DNA from: Saprospiraceae bacterium
GTDB lineage: Bacteria; Bacteroidota; Bacteroidia; Chitinophagales; Saprospiraceae
Reading direction: 5' to 3'
Assembly (NCBI GenBank): GCA_020528935.1
Contig: JAJDFU010000616.1
Location: 1 to 10,000 of the forward strand
Length of the DNA stretch: 10,000 nucleotides
Each line of letters starts with the position of its first letter. Within the stretch, counting starts at the first letter, position 1. Under the pieces are notes generated by a model, which made no database searches, had not been told where the DNA came from, and saw only the letters and a list, made by a program, of their open reading frames with translations. A program made the translations under genes and the position numbers. Shown piece by piece: positions 1 to 5,789 of this stretch.

Positions 1-285
1 CCTGTGCACATCGGCTTCGACTTCGTAGAGGACGAACGCCTGGGTATACGCGTATTCGGCGGCCCCAACGGTACGTTCTTTTTCTCGGCCGACGATCCCG
101 AGGAAGTGGTCAATGAATTTGATTACAAAAATGTGGTTTGGGGGCTGAGCGCAGGTGCCGGCGTGGATGTCGGCATTCTGACCATCGATCTGGAATATGA
201 ATTCGGCCTCAGCGACATGCTCGATTCCGATATCCAGACGGCCAAGAACAACGCTCTCTTCATCCGGGCGGGCCTGTTGTTCTGA
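1..285 (+). CDS. Outer-membrane beta-barrel protein, C-terminal part (partial)
   Basis: The reading frame is open from the first base, so the gene begins upstream of the window. Only 94 C-terminal residues are visible, ending at a TGA. They show alternating polar and hydrophobic stretches typical of membrane beta-strands (VVWGLSAGAGVDVGILTIDLEYEFGLSD), and the chain ends NALFIRAGLLF with a terminal Phe, the usual signal for insertion of outer-membrane barrels by the BAM complex. The pattern resembles the PorT/OmpW-like small barrels common in Bacteroidota (OMP_b-brl_2 type). Substrate or partner cannot be told from this fragment. The GTG at position 4 is an internal Val codon rather than a start. 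No terminator follows, so the DUF1328 gene 53 bases downstream may share the transcript. Confidence 0.75.
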   Translation, partial: PVHIGFDFVEDERLGIRVFGGPNGTFFFSADDPEEVVNEFDYKNVVWGLSAGAGVDVGILTIDLEYEFGLSDMLDSDIQTAKNNALFIRAGLLF

Positions 286-338
286 ACCCCAGCCGAAGCG
301 CGACCGACAAATCTTTATTAACCTGATTCCTTACATCT

Positions 339-503
339 ATGATCCGCCTTATTCTTCTGTTTCTCGTACTGGCCATTATTTTCGGCATTTTCGGTTTCAC
401 CGGTATCGCTGTGGGCTTTGCCGCCATTGCCAAAGTGCTGTTCTACGTCTTTCTGGCGCTGTTGGTCATATCCGTGCTGGGTAGTGTGCTGCGCAGGGTG
501 TGA
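339..503 (+). CDS. DUF1328 small membrane protein (YtjA-like)
   Basis: This 54-residue ORF begins MIRLILLFLVLAIIFGIFGF and ends GSVLRRV. It is almost entirely hydrophobic: one segment at residues 3-20, a short glycine/alanine-rich turn (FTGIAVGFAAIAK, 20-32) and a second segment at 33-50, followed by a basic tail. The length, the two segments and the central G-F-x-G-(I/L)-A-x-x-x-A-x-x-A-K pattern match the DUF1328/YtjA family of 50-60 residue inner-membrane proteins, whose function is not known. It was found by reading the sequence directly, because it is short. The ATG is preceded by an A/T-rich stretch, as is common in Bacteroidota, with no clear Shine-Dalgarno. It stands 53 bases behind the barrel gene and 48 bases ahead of the next gene on the same strand. 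Confidence 0.8.
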   Translation: MIRLILLFLVLAIIFGIFGFTGIAVGFAAIAKVLFYVFLALLVISVLGSVLRRV

Positions 504-551
504 AAAAAATTGATACTTTGCCCGAAGTGCGCAGACTCCAAACCCACTTCC

Positions 552-791
552 ATGCAATACTTCTTTCGCCTTTTGGCTATTCTCTTTCTCGGCTCATTCC
601 GGCTGGCTCCACTCCGCGCCCAGCCCGAAAGTGAGAGTCCGTACAGCGATCAGGCTTTCGACCCTCCGGAAGATCCGGCCTGGTATGACACCCCGTTCTT
701 TTACGTCGGGTTGATCCTCTTCCTTGCCGTCCTGCTGCTCCTGCTCTATCGCCAGGGCCGGAACATCAGGCGGCGACGTTTGGATCGTTGA
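552..791 (+). CDS. Hypothetical single-pass membrane protein
   Basis: I do not recognise this 79-residue protein. It has an N-terminal hydrophobic signal sequence (residues 1-23, MQYFFRLLAILFLGSFRLAP then LRAQ, plausible cleavage before Gln24). An acidic, proline-rich segment follows (25-47: PESESPY, DPPEDPAW), then one membrane helix (about 49-65, FFYVGLILFLAVLLLLLYR) and a short arginine-rich tail (RNIRRRRLDR). By the positive-inside rule the tail is cytoplasmic and the acidic part periplasmic. The frame is open further upstream to a TTG at 510, but the ATG at 552 puts the signal sequence at the N-terminus and is preferred. Its last 26 bases overlap the end of the convergent SET gene, which argues for a compact region rather than a chance ORF. 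Confidence 0.6.
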   Translation: MQYFFRLLAILFLGSFRLAPLRAQPESESPYSDQAFDPPEDPAWYDTPFFYVGLILFLAVLLLLLYRQGRNIRRRRLDR

Positions 792-1395
792 TGGAAGGAT
801 CGGAAACGCTCAATCCGTTCAGCAGGGTGCGCACCGAACAATACGGCAGCCGCCCCTGCAGGAACCCTTCCAGCCGGTACTGAACGCCCCGCTCCAAAAG
901 GAAATACAGTGGCTGATCCACCTCGGGCAGGACCCGAAGGGCGTCCAGTACCCACTGATCCCAGATCTCGGCCCAGCTTAGCGGATCCTGCGGCAAGACC
1001 CAGCCCCGGCATCCCGCCTTACTGCAATGTAGCCGCATGGGCCGGTCCAGATTGAACAACCCGTACTCATCGGTGAGCTCTTCGCCGGATGCAATATCCC
1101 GCAGAGCAATCTCGAAGCCGTAGCCCGTACTGATGGTATTGCATCGGCAGCAGTTGTTCACGTACTTGGCGTGGTCCCAGCTCACGATGCGTTTTCCGCG
1201 CTCATCGATGTAGCTGTATTTTTCTACCACAGCCTGCATATCGGGATGCATCCGGCGGATCTGTTGTTCGGATAATTCGATATCCAGAGGATCTTTGACG
1301 AAGACGATGGTCCCCTTTGGAAGGTGCTGCGTGGCAAAAACGCCATAGCCTACAGCTTCGCTGATGAACCGAAGTTCGGTAGCGGGATGGATCAT
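766..1395 (-). CDS. SET-domain protein (putative protein-lysine methyltransferase)
   Basis: The 209-residue product has the order of a compact SET domain. An N-terminal GYGVFATQHLPKGTIVF (16-32) matches the G-x-G-(V/L)-x-A-x-x-x-x-x-G-x-x-(I/V) entry strand that binds S-adenosylmethionine. YVNNCCRCNT (78-87) stands where the family has F-x-N-H-S-C-x-P-N, and GEELTDEYG (104-112) matches G-E-E-L-T-x-D-Y-G with the catalytic Tyr111. HCSKAGCRGWV (123-133) is a post-SET zinc-binding C-x4-C-R-G. About 75 residues without a recognised domain follow. By family, such proteins transfer methyl groups from SAM to lysines; the bacterial substrate is unknown. The ATG at 1395 is preferred over a GTG at 1440 because it places MIHPATELRF directly before the domain. 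The altered NHS motif leaves activity uncertain. The gene has its own upstream region and converges on the 79-residue gene. Confidence 0.8.
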   Translation of the reverse strand: MIHPATELRFISEAVGYGVFATQHLPKGTIVFVKDPLDIELSEQQIRRMHPDMQAVVEKYSYIDERGKRIVSWDHAKYVNNCCRCNTISTGYGFEIALRDIASGEELTDEYGLFNLDRPMRLHCSKAGCRGWVLPQDPLSWAEIWDQWVLDALRVLPEVDQPLYFLLERGVQYRLEGFLQGRLPYCSVRTLLNGLSVSDPSINDPNVAA

Positions 1396-1689
1396 GCGCT
1401 CAATGAGATTTGGAGTTACAAAAAGCAATACATCAAACACATGGGCTTAGCCCGGATTATGCATGGACGAACAACATGTTACAATTCGCCAGCCCTTTGG
1501 CCGGAAAATGCGGTGAATTTTCCGGCTTAGATCCTCGAAAGCTAAGCCAAAATTCCGGTATGCAATCGTTAAAAATTTACAGCTTATACGGTTCCAGGTA
1601 AAGGCCAGCTTCCGCCGGCGTTCCGTAGGAACTTTCTCTTCGTGTACGCGTGCGAGTGCGAGCGAGAAGGAAGAACGCCCTGAGGATCA
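1396..1689. other. Intergenic leader between SET gene and universal stress gene
   Basis: No supportable gene lies in these 294 bases. The part next to 1395 must carry the promoter and leader of the leftward SET gene; the part next to 1690 is the 3' flank of the leftward universal stress gene. It is rich in inverted repeats. GGGCT-T-AGCCC lies at 1443-1453, two overlapping arms at 1501-1555, GTTCC-GTA-GGAAC at 1620-1632, and GGCGTTC (1618-1624) pairs with GAACGCC (1673-1679). The last pair, with weaker C/T-rich against G/A-rich pairing inside, could cap the stress-gene transcript, but no U-run follows it. I found no convincing TTTG...TA..TTTG promoter for the SET gene here. Confidence 0.5.
1501..1555 (-). 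repeat. Two overlapping, mutually exclusive inverted repeats
   Basis: Repeat A is CCGGAAAA (1501-1508) with TTTTCCGG (1518-1525), 8 perfect base pairs and a 9-base loop. Repeat B is GAATTTTCCGGCTTAG (1515-1530) with CTAAGCCAAAATTC (1542-1555), 14 base pairs interrupted only by a two-base CC bulge, with an 11-base loop. They share positions 1515-1525, so a single RNA strand can form only one at a time. In the direction of the SET gene B would be made first, then A, about 105 bases before the start codon. No U-run follows either, so neither is an intrinsic terminator. They may be operators, a leader switch or a degenerate mobile palindrome. Confidence 0.55.
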
Positions 1690-2517
1690 TCAATCCCGGA
1701 AAATGAGCAAGGGCACGTGGAGTTCACCTACCATTTCGCGCGACACACTTCCTTCGGTAAGCCATTTCCAGAATCCTTTCCGGTGAGACATCATGCCCAG
1801 CAGGGCGATCTTTTCATCGGCCACATACGCTTCCAATTCCGACCGAACTTCTCCCTCCAACAGATGAAAATCTATGCGTTTGACATCGTGGAAGAGAGAC
1901 GTGAGGGTGTCCAGGTCCCGTTGGGCATCTGCTTTGGTCGCCGGTCGCTCCACGACGTGTACAACGTGAATATGGCTCTGAAACTGATCGGCAATCTCCT
2001 TAATGACTTTCAGCGCCCTGAAATCGCGAAACTCGAAATTGGTGGCAAAGGCGAGATTTTGAAAGCCCTCGTAGCGGGCAGTGGCCGGTATGGCCATGAT
2101 CATGCGGTCTTCCGAGCGGCGAATGATCTCCCGGGCCGTAGAACCCACCTGCCGTTCCATGGCCTTATTGCTGCCTTGCATGCCCAGCACAATGAGATCG
2201 GCATCGTGTTTTCTGGCGGCCTCCAATACGGCATCGGCGGGATATCCGTACTCGGCCACCAGTTCGATGTTCATGGATTCGCTTTCCGGAACGTACTTTT
2301 GCACAAATTCCTCCAGCCGCTGAATCACCTTGCGGGCCTTCTCCTGCTTGTCCTCCCCCGTGATGCGCACATCCGGCTTGCCAAAGCCGTGCATGACCAG
2401 CAGGGTCGCATCAAAGATCTTGGCGAACTCTACGGCGTAACGCAGCACATGCCGGGCGTGATCAGAGAATTCCGTACTGTACAGGATCTTTTTCACAGAC
2501 TTGGGTTTTATGGTCAA
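1690..2517 (-). CDS. Universal stress protein, tandem UspA domains
   Basis: The 275-residue protein holds two Usp folds, twice the length of a single UspA. Domain 1 (about 8-144) begins VKKILYSTEFSDHARHVLRYAVEFA and carries the ATP-binding signature G-2x-G-9x-G-S as GMQG (112-115) and GS (125-126), so it probably binds ATP. Domain 2 (about 152-274) begins FQNLAFATNF and has only a degenerate loop (GMMSHRKGFW, 241-250, then EGS), so it has probably lost nucleotide binding. These are cytoplasmic stress-response proteins with no enzyme reaction defined for this one. There is no ATG start: the candidates are TTG at 2517 (used here) and GTG at 2496, the latter giving a usual Usp N-terminus. The first in-frame ATG lies inside domain 1 and is too late. 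The TerC gene ends 49 bases upstream on the same strand with no terminator, suggesting an operon. Confidence 0.88.
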   Translation of the reverse strand: MTIKPKSVKKILYSTEFSDHARHVLRYAVEFAKIFDATLLVMHGFGKPDVRITGEDKQEKARKVIQRLEEFVQKYVPESESMNIELVAEYGYPADAVLEAARKHDADLIVLGMQGSNKAMERQVGSTAREIIRRSEDRMIMAIPATARYEGFQNLAFATNFEFRDFRALKVIKEIADQFQSHIHVVHVVERPATKADAQRDLDTLTSLFHDVKRIDFHLLEGEVRSELEAYVADEKIALLGMMSHRKGFWKWLTEGSVSREMVGELHVPLLIFRD

Positions 2518-2566
2518 AGCTACTCGAACTTCAGCTGCTCCGCGGGCGTATTATAGCCATTTTTTT

Positions 2567-3511
2567 TCACTCCGTTTTCACTTTATTCGGCCCGCCCCAC
2601 AGCAGCGAAATGCCAATGCCACCGCCCAAAAGAAGCACGATGACGGTCAGGGAAAGCCACTCCGGCGGATGTACCACCTCGTGTAAAAGCATCTTGGCGG
2701 CCACGTAAAAAAGGATGGCCACCAGGCTGTATTTTATGTAGGTGAAACGCCCTATGACCGCCGCCAATAAAAAGTACATGGACCGAAGCCCCAGAATGGC
2801 GAATATGTTGGATGAAAATACCAGAAAGGGATCCTTTGTAATGGCGAAAATCGCCGGAATGGAGTCGAAAGCGAACATGATATCTGTGACCTCCACCACA
2901 AGCAGAGCCACGAACAGGGGGGTGGCAGCCAGGACGTGTCGCCTGCGCACAAAGAACTTGTCGCCTTCAAACTCCTTGGTAACGGGAAACAGCTTGCGCA
3001 ACCAGCGGATGACGGGATTGCGTTCCGGTCGGATTTCCTGATCCGGACGAAGCATGCGCACCGCGGCATACAACAAGATGACACCGAAAACGTAAGTCAT
3101 CCAGGAAAACCGGTTGAGCAATACTATGCCGAGCCCGATCATGATCCCCCGAAAAACGATAGCTCCCAAGATGCCCCAAAACAAGACCCGGTGCTGATTT
3201 TGATCGGGCACCTGGAAGTAGCGAAAGACCAGAGCAATGACAAAAATATTGTCCATACTCAGCGAGAGCTCCACCAGGTAGCCGCTGAGATAATCCATCA
3301 CCGCCCTTTTACCGCTGAGCTCCGAAGCCACCCAGCCCTGCCGGTAGGCGAAAAAAACCACCACGCTGAACAAAAGAGACACACTTACCCAAAGCGTAGT
3401 CCAGCCCAGAGCCTCAGAAGCTGAAATCACATGGGCTTCCCGGTTGAAGACGCCCAGGTCCAGCGCCAGCAGGAATATGATGAAAACCAGAAAGCCAATC
3501 CAGATCAGCAT
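2567..3511 (-). CDS. TerC/Alx family integral membrane protein
   Basis: The 314-residue product has about eight or nine membrane segments and the length of E. coli Alx (about 320). Conserved acidic motifs of the family lie in predicted helices: ALDLGVFNR (16-24), YLVELSLSMDNIFVIALVF (78-96) and VVEVTDIMFAFDSIPAIFAIT (205-225), with Glu81, Asp87, Glu207, Asp210 and Asp216 as likely metal-interacting residues. A polar cytoplasmic loop (about 154-190) separates the two halves. Family members move or handle divalent metals, mainly manganese for Alx, and some help metalate exported enzymes; which applies here is inference. The ATG at 3511 is preferred: the longer frame to TTG 3556 would run into the predicted promoter. 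No yybP-ykoY riboswitch, usual before alx genes, fits the short leader. Confidence 0.93.
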   Translation of the reverse strand: MLIWIGFLVFIIFLLALDLGVFNREAHVISASEALGWTTLWVSVSLLFSVVVFFAYRQGWVASELSGKRAVMDYLSGYLVELSLSMDNIFVIALVFRYFQVPDQNQHRVLFWGILGAIVFRGIMIGLGIVLLNRFSWMTYVFGVILLYAAVRMLRPDQEIRPERNPVIRWLRKLFPVTKEFEGDKFFVRRRHVLAATPLFVALLVVEVTDIMFAFDSIPAIFAITKDPFLVFSSNIFAILGLRSMYFLLAAVIGRFTYIKYSLVAILFYVAAKMLLHEVVHPPEWLSLTVIVLLLGGGIGISLLWGGPNKVKTE

Positions 3512-3538
3512 GGCATGCGCCTTCGTTTGAGCAGGCGG

Positions 3539-3568
3539 CAAAATACCGCAAATCAAAAGAATTACAAA
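3539..3568 (-). promoter_or_regulatory. Candidate Bacteroidota-type promoter for the TerC gene
   Basis: Read leftwards, TTTG (3568-3565) is followed by exactly 19 bases and then TATTTTG (3545-3539). The Bacteroidota housekeeping sigma factor recognises TTTG at -33 and TAnnTTTG at -7 with about 19 bases between. This site matches except that the -7 element has one base fewer between TA and TTTG. Transcription would begin near 3532-3535, giving a leader of about 20-25 bases to the ATG at 3511. Confidence 0.5.
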
Positions 3569-3693
3569 TGCAAGACTCCACGGAACTCCTGTGAAAAAAA
3601 GACCTGCATCCTCGGGCTTATAGCTTTCCTGAGCATCCGTTGTGTAAATTCACGTCGCCGCGCATCATTTTAATACATTCAAACCAACTTCTG

Positions 3694-4491
3694 ATGAAAA
3701 AGAAACGGATGCCATTTCTTCACTTTGGGCTGTTGGGCCTGGCCGCCCTTGTGCTCTCAGCCTGTCCCAAAAAAATTGACATGGAACAAATCACGGCAAA
3801 AGCCTGGGTGCTGGAAACCCTGAACGGAGAACCCGCCGGCCTGGGCATGAACAAGCAACCCCGCTACTTTCAGCTCGCCGAAGGCAATAGGATCAACGGC
3901 TTTGGCGGCTGTAATAACTTCATGGGCTCCTACGAGCTGAACGGCAACACCATCCAGGTAGGCAACCTGGCCGGCACCATGATGGCCTGCCCGCCCGAAT
4001 TCTCGGATGAGCCTTTTCACCAGGCGCTGCAGAATGCCGAGCAGATCGAACTACAAGACGGCAAACTCCTACTGAAAAAGGGGAAAGAAGTACTGGCCAC
4101 CCTGGTGGGCACCGAGCCGCACCTCATCACCCTGAGCGCCGAGCTGGAAAATACCCGTTGGGTGATGCGCATGGTGAATAATCACACCTTCCAAATTCCC
4201 GAGCGCGGAAAAGAGTTGTTCATTCAGTTTTCTACGGAAAACAGCAATCGCGTGAGCGGCTACTCGGGCTGCAACCGGTTCATGGGCACTTACGAGACAG
4301 ACGGCAACACAATGACCTTCGGCCCCCTCGCCGGCACGCGCATGGCCTGCCCGGGCAAGGAGAGCCAACAACTGGAACAGGAAGTGCTGCAGGCCCTGCA
4401 GAAGGTAGACAGCTATATGATCCTGGGCGAACGCCTGATCCTCTCGGGTGACGGAAAAAGGAAAGCCGTTTACGAAGCGGTCTATGACTAA
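3694..4491 (+). CDS. Lipoprotein with two META (HslJ-like) domains
   Basis: The 265-residue product starts with a lipoprotein signal: KKKR, a hydrophobic core and the lipobox LSAC with Cys24, so it should be lipid-anchored in the envelope. Two META domains follow. The first (about 34-138) has GGCNNFMGSY (71-80) and AGTMMAC (93-99). The second (about 152-262) has SGCNRFMGTY (191-200) and AGTRMAC (213-219). The paired GCN and MAC cysteines are typical of the domain. HslJ, the single-domain E. coli relative, is a heat-inducible outer-membrane lipoprotein linked to novobiocin resistance; the biochemical role of META domains is not established. The ATG at 3694 is chosen because it starts the signal sequence; a TTG at 3640 would add 18 residues in front. 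Residues after Cys24 (PKKIDME) do not resemble the acidic surface-export signal of Bacteroidota. Confidence 0.9.
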   Translation: MKKKRMPFLHFGLLGLAALVLSACPKKIDMEQITAKAWVLETLNGEPAGLGMNKQPRYFQLAEGNRINGFGGCNNFMGSYELNGNTIQVGNLAGTMMACPPEFSDEPFHQALQNAEQIELQDGKLLLKKGKEVLATLVGTEPHLITLSAELENTRWVMRMVNNHTFQIPERGKELFIQFSTENSNRVSGYSGCNRFMGTYETDGNTMTFGPLAGTRMACPGKESQQLEQEVLQALQKVDSYMILGERLILSGDGKRKAVYEAVYD

Positions 4492-4500
4492 CTGCCGACC

Positions 4501-4541
4501 GTCTGCTTGCGGCAGCAGACCCCATGCAGACCCATTTTTTT
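4501..4541 (+). terminator. Possible weak terminator after the META gene
   Basis: GTCTGCT (4501-4507) pairs perfectly with AGCAGAC (4514-4520) over a 6-base loop. A second copy of GCAGAC follows at 4526-4531 as part of a direct repeat (GCAGACCCCAT, GCAGACCCAT), then seven T at 4535-4541. Pairing with the second copy would bring the stem to within three bases of the T-run. It begins nine bases behind the META stop codon. Confidence 0.4.
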
Positions 4542-4595
4542 GAGCCGGCCTGTGCAATAGGTTCGTTTGGTCGAACAGCGCGGATGCATGCTCAC

Positions 4596-4634
4596 AAACC
4601 TCCGTGCGAACCCCGCACGGAGGTTTCTACTTTT
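4596..4634 (+). terminator. Intrinsic terminator after the META gene
   Basis: AAACCTCCGTGCG (4596-4608) pairs perfectly with CGCACGGAGGTTT (4614-4626), 13 base pairs with a 5-base loop, and is followed by CTAC and TTTT so that the tail reads TTTCTACTTTT. The T-rich side lies on the + strand, so it ends rightward transcription coming from the META gene about 100 bases upstream and isolates the nuclease gene. Confidence 0.8.
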
Positions 4635-4706
4635 GGGAAAAAGAAGGAAGACGGGCGAGCGCTTAATGCGCTTCGGACATAGAATATTTTTTCGGCCATT
4701 TGGTAC

Positions 4707-4770
4707 TGATCCGTTTTCGAGGATAACATGTCATATTCTTTAGTGGCGTGTTATCCTCGAAACCGCATCA
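4707..4770 (+). repeat. Long near-perfect hairpin upstream of the nuclease gene
   Basis: TTTCGAGGATAACA (4715-4728) and TGTTATCCTCGAAA (4749-4762) are perfect inverted copies. The symmetry extends outward to 4707 and 4770 with only two mismatches in 22 positions. Inward it continues for six more pairs (three of them G-U) to an 8-base loop at 4735-4742. The RNA would form a stem of about 28 positions ending 42 bases before the ATG at 4812. There is no U-run after it. A small hairpin at 4762-4777 competes with its outer right arm. Role unknown: transcript stabiliser, binding site or remnant of a small mobile palindrome. Confidence 0.75.
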
Positions 4771-4811
4771 AAGCGGTATTGGAATATCTTACCGGTCCAA
4801 AAAGCACCTCC

Positions 4812-5714
4812 ATGAAAAAGACTCTCCTCTTCCTCCTCTGCCTGCATTTGATGGTCCCGCTGAAAGCCTGGTGGGATCCCGGACATATGCTGGTCGCCCT
4901 GATCGCATACACGCAACTCAATGAGAAAGCCAGGGCCGAAGTGGATCGCCTTACCCGGGTGCTGCAGCGCGACTACCCGCAGGTCAATCACTTCATCGTC
5001 ACCGGCTGCTGGCCCGACGATCTCAAAGAGACGGGCGTGCGCTCCTACGACACCTGGCACTACACCAACATTCCCTACAATCCCGAAGGCCTGGACGTGC
5101 CACCCAATCCCGAAGTAAATGTAGTGTGGGCCATCGAGCAGGCCCGCCGGGTGCTTCGATCGGAAAAAGCTGCCGATGTGGACCGGGCCCGCCACCTGGC
5201 CTTCCTGGTGCATTTCGTAGGCGACATCCACCAACCGCTACACAGCACGACCATGTACAGTTCGGAACAGCCGGAAGGAAACCGGGGCGGCAACGACTTC
5301 AGGCTGCGCGGAAAGTGGCGCAACCTCCACATGCTCTGGGACGACGGCTGCGGTTGGACCAGCGACTACAACAATATACGCCCGTACGGAAAACCCAAAG
5401 CACCGCTGTCTGCTGCAGCGATCGGGCGCCTACAGGCGCTGGCCCGGAGCCTGATGGCGGAATATCCACCGGAGGCCCTGCCCGGCCTGGAAGAGCAGAA
5501 GCCCGAGGCATGGGCCCTGGAAAGCCATCACCTGGCCGTAAAACACGCATACCGAGGACTGCAGGAAAGCAGGGATGGGCGAGCGCGTAGCCTCCAACCC
5601 GGCGACAAGCCTGCCGACCTGTACCTGGAACGCGGTCAGGAGATCGTCCGGGCTCAGTTGTGCCGGGCGGGATACCGGCTTGGATCGCTGCTCAATGACA
5701 CTTTGGGCCAATGA
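4812..5714 (+). CDS. Secreted S1/P1-type zinc nuclease
   Basis: The 300-residue product has a signal peptide (1-19, MKKTLLFLLCLHLMVPLKA) cleaved just before Trp20, so that Trp becomes the free N-terminus, as the fold requires for its zinc cluster. Aligned by motif to Penicillium P1 nuclease, all nine zinc ligands are present: Trp20 and His25 (WWDPGH), Asp69 (CWPDDL), His83 (TWHYTNIP), His134, Asp138 and His144 (FLVHFVGDIHQPLH), His173 and Asp177 (NLHMLWDD). The C-terminus AGYRLGSLLNDTLG matches the closing helix of the family. These enzymes cleave single-stranded RNA and DNA to 5'-nucleotides and may also act as 3'-nucleotidases; export suggests scavenging of nucleotides or phosphate. ATG 4812 is chosen because it starts the signal peptide. 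The gene stands alone between a terminator and a 206-base gap. Confidence 0.94.
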   Translation: MKKTLLFLLCLHLMVPLKAWWDPGHMLVALIAYTQLNEKARAEVDRLTRVLQRDYPQVNHFIVTGCWPDDLKETGVRSYDTWHYTNIPYNPEGLDVPPNPEVNVVWAIEQARRVLRSEKAADVDRARHLAFLVHFVGDIHQPLHSTTMYSSEQPEGNRGGNDFRLRGKWRNLHMLWDDGCGWTSDYNNIRPYGKPKAPLSAAAIGRLQALARSLMAEYPPEALPGLEEQKPEAWALESHHLAVKHAYRGLQESRDGRARSLQPGDKPADLYLERGQEIVRAQLCRAGYRLGSLLNDTLGQ

Positions 5715-5743
5715 ACAAAGCAAATGTCCCCCACTGGCTTCCG

Positions 5744-5766
5744 TTCGTCGAAAAGTATTTGACGAA
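5744..5766 (+). repeat. Small inverted repeat behind the nuclease gene
   Basis: TTCGTC (5744-5749) pairs with GACGAA (5761-5766). Inside this stem a G-T wobble and two A-T pairs extend it to nine positions around the 5-base loop AAGTA. A T-rich stretch (TTATTTTTAT, 5781-5790) follows only after 14 bases, so it is a poor intrinsic terminator. It lies 30 bases after the nuclease stop codon. Confidence 0.4.
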
Positions 5767-5789
5767 GGCCTGCGTACGCATTATTTTTA
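5758..5789 (+). promoter_or_regulatory. Candidate promoter for the LolA-like gene with an internal palindrome
   Basis: TTTG (5758-5761), 20 bases and TATTTTTA (5782-5789) resemble the Bacteroidota promoter (TTTG, about 19 bases, TAnnTTTG), with one mismatch in the last base of the -7 element. The spacer contains the perfect 10-base palindrome TGCGTACGCA (5771-5780), and a longer pair GGCCTG (5767-5772) with CAGGCC (5799-5804) surrounds the -7 element. A dimeric repressor could bind there; this is inference. The leader to the ATG at 5921 would be about 125 bases and holds a small GCTTG-GTAAT-CAAGC hairpin (5815-5829). Confidence 0.35.

Larger units (their letters stand above)
4492..4811. other. 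Structured intergenic region between META and nuclease genes
   Basis: No gene is supported in these 320 bases. They hold a weak stem with a T-run (4501-4541), a small hairpin GTTCG-TTTGGT-CGAAC (4561-4576), a strong terminator (4596-4634), a short hairpin AGCGC-TTAAT-GCGCT (4658-4672) and a long hairpin (4707-4770) with a side hairpin ACCGC-ATCAAA-GCGGT (4762-4777). A frame in phase with the nuclease gene is open from ATG 4728, but that start lies inside the long hairpin and would bury the signal peptide, so I treat the segment as untranslated leader. I found no good TTTG...TA..TTTG promoter pair. Confidence 0.6.

Noticed and set aside
1618..1679. Terminator of the universal stress gene formed by GGCGTTC and GAACGCC
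   Set aside because: The arms are 48 bases apart with only weak pairing between them, and no U-run follows in the leftward direction; kept only as a note in the intergenic entry.
1717..2556. A 279-codon plus-strand frame opposite the universal stress gene
   Set aside because: The minus strand encodes clear Usp domains with the ATP-binding signature; the plus-strand product has no domain-like pattern and runs beyond the gene edge only by chance.
2536..2566. TATAAT on the minus strand between the TerC and Usp genes as an E. coli-like -10 box
   Set aside because: No -35 match lies at the right distance, and Bacteroidota do not use this consensus; an A/T-rich hexamer is expected by chance.
3512..3640. 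yybP-ykoY manganese riboswitch before the TerC-type gene
   Set aside because: The predicted leader is only about 20-25 bases and I see none of the conserved riboswitch segments upstream.
4728..4811. N-terminal extension of the nuclease from the ATG at 4728
   Set aside because: It would put 28 residues before the signal peptide and place the start codon inside the long hairpin. The ATG at 4812 gives a normal signal peptide.
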